This document shows positions 56,559 through 64,000 of a stretch of DNA of 64,000 nucleotides, in pieces. Positions within the stretch are counted from its first letter, which is position 1. The number at the start of each line of letters is the position of its first letter. The stretch is taken from the NCBI GenBank assembly GCA_945875585.1, contig CAMCLK010000021.1, positions 1 through 64,000 of the forward strand, given 5' to 3'. This DNA comes from Candidatus Kuenenia stuttgartensis (lineage in GTDB: Bacteria > Planctomycetota > Planctomycetia > Gemmatales > Gemmataceae). The translations under genes and the position numbers were made by a program. The notes beneath the pieces are model-generated. The model was not told the origin of the DNA and ran no database searches. It was given only the letters and a program-made list of their open reading frames with translations.

Positions 56559-58489
56559 ATGAACCATGGAAGCACCCGGTCGCTCATTTTGGGCACTGCC
56601 GGACATATCGATCATGGCAAGACATCGCTGGTGCGGGCTCTCACCGGCATCGATTGCGACCGCTTGCCAGAAGAAAAAGCCCGTGGCATCACGATTGACA
56701 TCGGCTTCGCGCAACTCGACCTCCCGGGGTTCAAACTCGGTGTGGTCGATGTGCCCGGCCATGAACGCTTCATCCGCAACATGTTGGCCGGTGCTACCGG
56801 ATTCGACCTCGCCCTGCTGGTAGTCGCGGCAGACGACTCGATCATGCCCCAAACCCGTGAACACCTTGAAATCTTGCGATTGCTAGGTTTGCGGCACGGC
56901 GTAATTGCGCTCACCAAGTGCGATATGGTGGACTCCACCACCCGTGAAGTGGTGGAAATGGAAGTCCGTGACCTGGTTCAGGGCACCTTTCTTCACGACG
57001 CACCCATCATCCATACTGCCGCCACCACCGGGATGGGCCTACCGGAACTGCGCGAGGCCCTGACTTCGATCTGCCACCAGCGGATTCTGCAACCACATGC
57101 CACCGATCCCGGGTGGTTCCGCATGGCCATCGACCGTTCGTTTGTGGTGCAAGGTCATGGCACCGTGGTTACCGGAACAGTACAGTCGGGGACCCTCCGC
57201 ATCGGCGACGAAGTTGCCTGGCTTCCAACAGGGCAGAGCGTTCGCATCCGAGCGATTCACCGGCACGACAAACCCGCGGAAGAAGTATCAGCGGGCATGC
57301 GCGCAGCCCTGAACCTGCCCGGTGTTCGCCACGACGAAATTGCCCGCGGTCAGGAGCTTGCCACTCCAGATATGCTGGTTCCTGCACGGGTTCTGTCATT
57401 GCGCGTTCGAGCGCTAGCCAATGCCCCCCGCGCCCTGCGCCATCGCCAACAATTGCGGGTCCACTTGGGAACCCTCGAATGTCTGGCAACCCTTTCACTA
57501 CTCGACTGCGACCGCGTGGCACCGGGCGAAGAAGGTCTGGCCCAACTGTTTCTCGAAACCCCTGCCACAGCCACATGGGGTCAGGCAGTGGTACTGCGCG
57601 ATGCTTCAGGACGCACAACACTGGGCGGCGGCAAGATCATTCAGCCAGCAGCCCGAAAAATACGCCGTCGGCATATTGAAGACCTCGAACATCTCGAAAA
57701 GCAGGCGGGAGACGATTCAGAAACCCGCTGCCGTATGGCATGCTGGTTCGCCGGATTTGCCGGCGTCTCCGCTGGCGCCCTAGTCCGCGACACAGGACTT
57801 CAAGCAGACGCGGCAGCAGCATGGATTGCTTCGGGTCGTCTTTCCGGCCATTTGGTAGAAATGTCGGCTGGTGGCACTCGGCGCGTTGTTCTTGAGGCTG
57901 AAAGAGTCACAGAACTCGAAGAAAGGCTATTGGCCACAGCCGACAAACTGCATAACAAATTTCCATTGCTGGGCCACCACGAACGGCAAAAAGTCGAATC
58001 AGGACTGGATTACCTGAATGACCAACCTCTTGTTGCTTCTGTGCTCGACCGGTTGATCGCCCGAAAGGCACTGGTAGGGCCCATGGGGCGCGTAGGCCTG
58101 CCAGACTTCAAACCACGCCTCACCGCCGCCCAGCGCCGACTCAAGGAACAGATTGTTCAACGGTACAAAGAGTCGGCATTTCAACCACCTGAACCTGAAG
58201 TGCTGCGCGCTGTGGCTGGAACCAATGCGAATCATCTCAAAGAAATTCTCAACGTGTGCGAGGCTGAAGGCTGGATTGTGCCTTTCTCGGATGAGCAGTG
58301 GCTCCATGCGGCAAGGGAATCCGAAATGAGGGCTCTGGTCGTCAAGAACCTGACAGAACGCGCGCTCAAAGGTACCGGCATGACAGTGGCCGACATTCGA
58401 GATCTGTTGGGCACAACACGCAAATTTGCCGTGCCGCTGTGCGAATATCTGGACCGCATTGGCATAACACGCCGCGAAGGAGACCTCCG

Positions 58490-58517
<28 letters not shown>
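56559..58517 (+). CDS. selB: Selenocysteine-specific elongation factor SelB
   Basis: SelB (652 aa) carries selenocysteinyl-tRNA to the ribosome at UGA codons next to a SECIS hairpin. The GTPase domain starts LILGTAGHIDHGKTSLVRAL (G1), followed by DVPGHERFIRNM (G3) and TKCDM (G4). The C-terminal half has winged-helix domains (IVQRYKESAFQPPEPEVLRA and LLGTTRKFAVPLCEYLDRIG) that bind the SECIS RNA. ATG 56559 is the first start giving this N-terminus, although no good ribosome-binding site precedes it. The 3' end overlaps selA by 28 bases. Confidence 0.95.
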
Positions 58518-59911
<1,394 letters not shown>

Positions 59912-60084
59912 CCGCTAAGATTTTCCGACCTATATCTTTCACAGGTTATTCATTGATCGTTCATTGAATTTTCAAGATTAGTCGAGCCAAAACGGCTTTG
60001 CATCGCGGAAATACTTTGGCCTTTATTGATTAATCTCAATTCGAGCACGTCTTTTCTTAATTTTTATTAAAGGCATGGTGTCAC

Positions 60085-60906
60085 ATGTTTTCGAATCCCT
60101 CTCCTAGGGGCCGACAAGGCTTTACCCTCATTGAGTTACTGGTGGTCATCGCCATTATCGCAGTACTCATCGGTCTGCTGGTTCCAGCTGTGCAGAAAGT
60201 GCGCGAAGCTGCCAATCGCATGAGCAGTGCCAACAACCTCAAACAACTCGGTATTGCCGTTCAATCACACAATGACGGTGTAGGCTACATTCCAGGTTCA
60301 TGGGAAGGTCGAGGCACTATTCTTGGTGCATCACAGCACTTCTGGCTGCTGCCTTACATTGAACAGGAAAGCATTTACAAAATCGGACTCGCCGACACTT
60401 CGTTTTATCCACACAACACAGTCGCTGTACGGTCCGCTGTCATCAAGCCGTTTCTCGCCCCCTCAGATACGACCACTAATAACGGTATTGCTACTGGCGA
60501 CTGGGCTGCCTCCAACTATGGTGGCAACTACTTGGTCTTCGGTGACGCCACTGCTGGATGGAACCCCAAGCGCCGCATTGCGAACATTCAGGACGGCACT
60601 TCCAACACAATTATCTTTGCCGAAAAATACGGCGCCTGCGCTGGCAACGGTAGCCTTTGGAGCCATGGCAACTGGAATGTGCCGTGGATGTCCGCCTATA
60701 ACGTTATCACGAATGCCAACCCACCACAGGCGGCACCTACCAAAGCAGCGTGCGATCCGACCAGAACCCAAGCTTTTGGTTCCAGCGGTTGCCAGATCGG
60801 CTTGGCTGACGGCAGCGTTCGCAACGTCAGTTCGAGTATAACCTCCGCCACTTGGGTCAACGCCAACAACCCCAGCGATGGCGCTGTTCTTGGAACAGAT
60901 TGGTAA
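60085..60906 (+). CDS. DUF1559 protein, copy 1 of a near-tandem pair
   Basis: A 273-aa protein with the prepilin-type N-terminus ([19 protein letters not shown]) and DUF1559 domain ([53 protein letters not shown]). The paralogue 0.9 kb downstream has the same length and most of the same residues. It is the first gene of a DUF1559-lipoprotein-DUF1559 array. These proteins resemble pseudopilins in N-terminus and may assemble at the surface; function unproven. Confidence 0.93.
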   Translation: MFSNPSPRGRQGFTLIELLVVIAIIAVLIGLLVPAVQKVREAANRMSSANNLKQLGIAVQSHNDGVGYIPGSWEGRGTILGASQHFWLLPYIEQESIYKIGLADTSFYPHNTVAVRSAVIKPFLAPSDTTTNNGIATGDWAASNYGGNYLVFGDATAGWNPKRRIANIQDGTSNTIIFAEKYGACAGNGSLWSHGNWNVPWMSAYNVITNANPPQAAPTKAACDPTRTQAFGSSGCQIGLADGSVRNVSSSITSATWVNANNPSDGAVLGTDW

Positions 60907-60934
60907 ATTTGATAAATAACATTTGGAGTTATCC

Positions 60935-60959
60935 GGGCTGAGGATTAAAACCTCAGCCC
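60935..60959 (+). promoter_or_regulatory. Intergenic hairpin between DUF1559 and lipoprotein genes
   Basis: GGGCTGAGG (60935-60943) and CCTCAGCCC (60951-60959) form a perfect 9-bp stem with a 7-base loop. No T-run follows (AAAAGG instead), so it looks like an mRNA processing or stability element, or a partial terminator, inside the operon. Confidence 0.6.
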
Positions 60960-60994
60960 AAAAGGATTTGATTCAATTACTCTGGGAGTTCTTT

Positions 60995-61438
60995 ATGGCG
61001 TCTTTGTTTCCCCGCGTTACAGGTATTTCTGTCCTGTTCTCATGCTTGTTTATTCTTGCTGGTTGCGGTGGCGACTCCGCTGGCCCTAAAGTGGGCACAA
61101 TGACCGGCAAAATCACCTACAAAGGTGCACCGCTGACCAATGGTACCGTTCAGGTGCATGGTGCCGATGGGCGAGGCGGTTCAGGCCCAATCACCGCTGA
61201 TGGCACTTATACTGTTGGCGACGCACCCTTGGGCGATGTCACGATCACTGTCAAGGTTTTGGCATCAGCTATGTCTGGCATGAAGCCAGTAGCGCGGCCA
61301 CCAGGCACTCCTGCCATGCCCGGTGAATCGGACAAGGCCCCCGTTACTATTCCTGCAAATTATGGCGACAAGGCTAAATCTGGTCTGACATTTACCATCA
61401 AATCAGGCACACAGACAAACAACATTGACCTGAAATAA
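60995..61438 (+). CDS. Transthyretin-like lipoprotein between the DUF1559 genes
   Basis: ATG 60995 follows GGGAG at six bases; 147 aa. The signal peptide ends in a lipobox (LAGCGGD). The mature part is a carboxypeptidase-regulatory-like sandwich (GKITYKGAPLTNGTVQVHG, APLGDVTITVKV) with a Pro/Met-rich insert (RPPGTPAMPGESDKAPVTIP) and a terminal strand (GLTFTIKSGTQTNNIDL). It is the counterpart of the lipoprotein at 42 kb. A terminator follows. Confidence 0.87.
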   Translation: MASLFPRVTGISVLFSCLFILAGCGGDSAGPKVGTMTGKITYKGAPLTNGTVQVHGADGRGGSGPITADGTYTVGDAPLGDVTITVKVLASAMSGMKPVARPPGTPAMPGESDKAPVTIPANYGDKAKSGLTFTIKSGTQTNNIDLK

Positions 61439-61770
61439 CTCTATGTGTTGGTGTTTTTGAACTAAATCGGCCCGGTGCTTGACAATGAGCACCGGGCTCA
61501 TTTTGTTCTATAACCAGAATGAAACACCAAAAATTGTCGAGAATCCCTTCAGCCTCCTTAGTTTATTGACAGATTAGAACCACGCAAGGAAACCAACTGA
61601 TTCCGAACAAGCTTCTGCTTGACCCATCGTCTTTTAGGTATTAGGTTGCCAGATGAACTCATCAAGTAATTTTAATTGTCTGGGGCCAGCTTAAATGCTT
61701 GCACCCGATTTTTTGGATGAGGTTCATTTATTTTTATTGGTAAGTCATTTCTTCCAAGGCAAGGTGTATC
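61439..61770. other. 332-base gap holding a terminator and the second DUF1559 leader
   Basis: Besides the terminator at 61470-61508 the stretch is AT-richer than its neighbours and probably carries the promoter of the second DUF1559 gene, but I cannot pick a clear -35/-10 pair. No gene is visible. Confidence 0.4.
61470..61508 (+). terminator. Rho-independent terminator after the lipoprotein
   Basis: GCCCGGTGCT (61470-61479) pairs with AGCACCGGGC (61488-61497) with an 8-base loop, then TCATTTTGTTC, a T-rich tail. It ends the DUF1559-lipoprotein unit. Confidence 0.8.
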
Positions 61771-62592
61771 ATGTTGTCAAATCTCAATCCCAGAACCCGT
61801 TCGGGGTTCACTCTCATCGAATTACTGGTGGTTATCGCCATCATAGCGGTCCTTATTGGACTCTTGGTTCCCGCTGTGCAAAAGGTGCGCGAAGCTGCCA
61901 ACCGCATGAGCAGCGCCAATAACCTCAAGCAACTAGGTATTGCTGTCCAATCCCACAACGATGGCGTTGGATACATTCCAGGGCAGTGGGAAGGCCGTGG
62001 AACAATTATTGGTGCATCACAGCACTTCTGGCTGCTGCCATACATCGAGCAGGAAGCCATTTACAAACTTGGACTCGCTGACACTTCGTTCTATCCGCAC
62101 AACACGGTTGCTGTACGATCCGCAATTATCAAACCGTTTCTGGCCCCATCGGACACCACGACAAACAACGGTATTGCCACAGGCGACTGGGCTGCTTCAA
62201 ACTACGCTGCAAACCACGGTGTGTTTGGTGAACCCAATGTGCAATGGAACCCCAAGCGCCGCATCGCCAATATCCAAGACGGCACATCTAACACCATCCT
62301 TTTTGCCGAAAAATATGGGGCCTGTGGTGGCAACGGCAGTTTATGGAGCCATGGCACATGGACGTGGCAATGGATGTCCACATACGCCATCAACGTCAAC
62401 AACAACCCGCCACAAGCGGCTCCTACCAAGGCTGCGTGCGATCCCACCCGACCACAAGCCTTTGGTTCCAGCGGATGTCAGGTTGGCTTATGTGATGGCA
62501 GCGTCCGCAACATTAATACCAGCATCACTGTTGCCACATGGCTGAGCGCCAACTACCCCAACGACAATGGCGTTTTAGGCAGCGACTGGTAA
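61771..62592 (+). CDS. DUF1559 protein, copy 2 of a near-tandem pair
   Basis: A 273-aa paralogue of the 60085 gene, same length with no visible indels. It shares the N-terminus [26 protein letters not shown] and QAFGSSGCQ segments. It differs mainly in the loop SNYAANHGVFGEPNVQ and the C-terminal NYPNDNGVLGSDW. It has its own leader and terminator, so it is probably a separate transcription unit that arose by duplication. Confidence 0.93.
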   Translation: MLSNLNPRTRSGFTLIELLVVIAIIAVLIGLLVPAVQKVREAANRMSSANNLKQLGIAVQSHNDGVGYIPGQWEGRGTIIGASQHFWLLPYIEQEAIYKLGLADTSFYPHNTVAVRSAIIKPFLAPSDTTTNNGIATGDWAASNYAANHGVFGEPNVQWNPKRRIANIQDGTSNTILFAEKYGACGGNGSLWSHGTWTWQWMSTYAINVNNNPPQAAPTKAACDPTRPQAFGSSGCQVGLCDGSVRNINTSITVATWLSANYPNDNGVLGSDW

Positions 62593-62615
62593 ACGACTGC
62601 TTAAAAAATTAGAGA

Positions 62616-62649
62616 GGCGGGGACGGATGATTTCTTCCCCGCCTTTTTT
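62616..62649 (+). terminator. Rho-independent terminator after DUF1559 copy 2
   Basis: GGCGGGGA (62616-62623) pairs with TCCCCGCC (62636-62643) with a 12-base loop, followed by T6. Strong. Confidence 0.88.
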
Positions 62650-62766
62650 GTTGTAGTCACTTCCGGAATTGGCTTTGACAACTTTTGAAAGAAACACACC
62701 ACGTAATCGACTCTCACTGGAGCCGAGTGATCCGCAGATAGCAACTTGAAATTATTTAAGGGAAAT

Positions 62767-62789
62767 AGCCTCGAATAATATTCGAGGCT
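62767..62789 (-). terminator. Likely terminator of the tRNA gene
   Basis: AGCCTCGAAT (62767-62776) and ATTCGAGGCT (62780-62789) form a perfect 10-bp stem with a 3-base loop. Reading the minus strand, it lies 35 bases past the tRNA end and is followed by ATTTCCCTT. Confidence 0.6.
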
Positions 62790-62823
62790 GCGACCATCTT
62801 GATTAATGGTCATTTGATCCGAC

Positions 62824-62897
62824 TGCACCCGGAGGGATTCGAACCCCCAACCGTTGGTTCCGAAGACCAATGCTCTATCCAGTTGAGCTACGGATGC
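62824..62897 (-). tRNA. tRNA-Arg (anticodon TCG)
   Basis: On the minus strand the 74-nt sequence folds into a clover-leaf: acceptor GCATCCG/CGGGTGC with one G-T pair, D-arm GCTC/GAGC, anticodon arm TTGGT/ACCAA with loop CTTCGGA (anticodon TCG, reading CGA), and a T-arm with loop TTCGAAT. The 3' CCA is not encoded (discriminator A). Confidence 0.93.
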
Positions 62898-62906
62898 CTT
62901 AAACTT

Positions 62907-62935
62907 AATATAGAATGAATCCGCCTAAAGGCCAA
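62907..62935 (-). promoter_or_regulatory. Promoter of the tRNA-Arg gene
   Basis: On the minus strand TTGGCC (62935-62930, 4/6) is followed, after exactly 17 bases, by TATATT (62912-62907, 5/6). The start would be about seven bases before the mature tRNA end. Confidence 0.6.
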
Positions 62936-63030
62936 GTGCGAAGAGGGTTGAATCCGCATAAGAGCCTACGTACCATTCCATTGGGATCCGATGTTGGTTC
63001 CGATCAGGTAATCTTTAAGGAGTGTCATCG

Positions 63031-63345
63031 ATGTCCGAAGGACAGCAAGACGGCCAAGTCGAGATGCAGGTCAATGAAAATGAGGCGCACGCCGCCTATG
63101 CCAACTTCGCTCGGGTGACTGCCACCCCCGAAGAAGTCATCGTCGATTTCGCCCTTAACCCAAATCCATTCGCCACTGGCAAGCAAGAAATTTCTGTCAA
63201 CCATCGGTTGATTATGAACTTTTATACCGCCAAGAGGCTTCTCAGCGCGCTCGCCATGACCATTCAACGTCACGAGCAGAACTTCGGCAACATCGAACTC
63301 GATGTTCGCAAGCGCGTCACCGTGCCGATTCCTCCGGCCCGCTAA
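63031..63345 (+). CDS. DUF3467 family protein
   Basis: A 104-aa protein with the DUF3467 pattern: YANFARVTATPEEVIVDFAL, VNHRLIMNFYTAKRLLSAL and AMTIQRHEQNFGNIELD. ATG 63031 follows AAGGAG at eight bases and gives the usual N-terminus (MSEGQQDGQVEMQVNE). DUF3467 proteins are small, widespread in bacteria and archaea, and of unproven function. The operon seems to be this gene alone, as a terminator follows within 25 bases. Confidence 0.88.
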   Translation: MSEGQQDGQVEMQVNENEAHAAYANFARVTATPEEVIVDFALNPNPFATGKQEISVNHRLIMNFYTAKRLLSALAMTIQRHEQNFGNIELDVRKRVTVPIPPAR

Positions 63346-63367
63346 TATTGCCCTATCCGGCCCACAT

Positions 63368-63406
63368 ACACGGCCTTCTGCTTTGCAGTAGGCCGTGTTT
63401 ATTTTT
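63368..63406 (+). terminator. Rho-independent terminator after the DUF3467 gene
   Basis: ACACGGCCTTCTGC (63368-63381) pairs with GCAGTAGGCCGTGT (63385-63398) with one T-T mismatch and a 3-base loop, followed by TTATTTTT. Strong. Confidence 0.85.
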
Positions 63407-63514
63407 AAACACTGCAACTGTTGCTTTACCTAAACTTCTCAGGCAGAATAGAATTACTTGCTTCACATTGTTGATGCACCTCGCCCCGCTTCGAGGTCGA
63501 ACGGAGAACGCGCT

Positions 63515-64000
63515 ATGAACCTCCGCCTGTTGGCACTGTGGACGATGGTGTCCGCACAAGTATTTGCTGCGGAACCAGCCAAGCAAGTAGTTCCTGCTGC
63601 TCCCGCGGCTCTACCACGAGCAGAAGAGATCGCGCACCTCGCGGTTTACCCTCCCTCTGTCAAATTGCGCGGGCTCGACGATGCTGTGCAAATGATTGTT
63701 ACCGCCGTTCTGAAAGATGGCGCCGAAGTCGATGTCACTGGTGACAGCCAGATTTCAAGCACGCTCGGGGCAGGCCTCAAATTTTCCACAACCGGTCGAG
63801 TAGCACCTCTCGCCAATGGCAACGGCCAAATCACGGTTGCCTTTGCTGGAGCCAAGGCGCAAATTCCCGTGGAAGCAGCATCATGCGACACCGTGCTTCC
63901 CATCAACTTCCCCAACCAAATCGTTCCAATCTTCACCAAGCTCAGTTGCAACAGTGGCGGATGCCATGGCAAGGCAAGCGGACAAAATGGTTTCAAACTC
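63515..64000 (+). CDS. Secreted PSD1/DUF1549-type cytochrome-like protein (3' truncated)
   Basis: ATG 63515 follows GGAGA at seven bases. The frame runs to the right edge, so 162 residues are seen. A signal peptide (LLALWTMVSAQVFAAE) precedes a Big-like beta domain (YPPSVKLRGLDDAVQMIVTA, ~50-130). Then comes CNSGGCHGKASGQNGF, the C-x4-CH heme-c-like motif with the GKASG-x-x-GF loop that opens planctomycete PSCyt/DUF1549-DUF1553 proteins. These are large secreted proteins in planctomycetes whose function is unsettled; the rest is outside the window. Confidence 0.85.
   Translation, partial: MNLRLLALWTMVSAQVFAAEPAKQVVPAAPAALPRAEEIAHLAVYPPSVKLRGLDDAVQMIVTAVLKDGAEVDVTGDSQISSTLGAGLKFSTTGRVAPLANGNGQITVAFAGAKAQIPVEAASCDTVLPINFPNQIVPIFTKLSCNSGGCHGKASGQNGFKL

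Noticed and set aside
62601-62870. 89-aa minus-strand ORF
   Set aside because: It runs through a terminator hairpin and part of the tRNA gene and has no homology I can see.

Overview
This 64 kb window is a dense stretch of a planctomycete chromosome, probably of the Gemmataceae group. That is an inference from gene content: three DUF1559 proteins with prepilin-type N-termini, each in a module with a small transthyretin-like lipoprotein; a PSD1-type cytochrome-like secreted protein cut by the right edge; a Ser/Thr kinase with a WD40-like tail; a very large secretin; many secreted or lipid-anchored proteins; and archaeal-type tetrahydromethanopterin (H4MPT) genes. I see no insertion sequences, prophage, CRISPR array or rRNA. 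There is one tRNA.

Layout. 1-5.3 kb: the end of a glycosyltransferase, a 49-aa small ORF, a minus-strand DUF4139-purE-purK operon, an extremely Asp-rich ORF and a TPR protein. 5.3-8.7 kb: a minus-strand operon DUF447 - beta-RFAP synthase - CNT nucleoside transporter - cytidine deaminase. 8.7-12.2 kb: an RNase Z-like hydrolase and two envelope proteins. 12.7-18 kb: an alpha/beta hydrolase with an atypical triad, a HIT protein, hemC, a U32 peptidase/RlhA-like protein and an FHA protein. 18-21.2 kb: a MoxR/ChlI-like ATPase and its VWA partner. 21.3-25.6 kb: ilvB and recQ. 25.6-33.6 kb: a WD40 protein and a 1679-aa secretin. 33.8-42.3 kb: a small secreted protein, an M1 peptidase fused to an Omp85-like barrel, a TPR membrane protein, a Ser/Thr kinase, and a lipoprotein/DUF1559 pair. 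42.6-50 kb: ROK protein, pepT, nth, rhomboid, a Pro-rich lipoprotein, and a translationally coupled S41 protease - RluA - HisA-like chain. 50-56.5 kb: DUF3501, priA, a structured 139-bp tandem repeat, carA, a SIS protein and a Kelch protein. 56.5-60 kb: selB-selA. 60-64 kb: a DUF1559-lipoprotein-DUF1559 array, tRNA-Arg, DUF3467 and the truncated secreted cytochrome-like protein.

How the parts work together. The operons link salvage and biosynthesis of nucleotides (purE/purK, carA, cdd, CNT), H4MPT cofactor synthesis (MptG-like, DUF447, perhaps the HisA-like protein), selenocysteine incorporation (selA/selB), and a large outer-membrane and periplasmic inventory (secretin, barrel-linked peptidase, S41 protease, lipoproteins). 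Many minus-strand neighbours overlap by ATGA, and several convergent genes are separated by fewer than 10 bases or overlap, so transcription units are tightly packed. The most unusual items are the M1 peptidase-Omp85 fusion, the repeat-bearing secretin, the alpha/beta hydrolase with Cys/Asn/His at the triad positions, the poly-Asp ORF, and the tandem repeat with a compensatory base-pair change in its hairpins.
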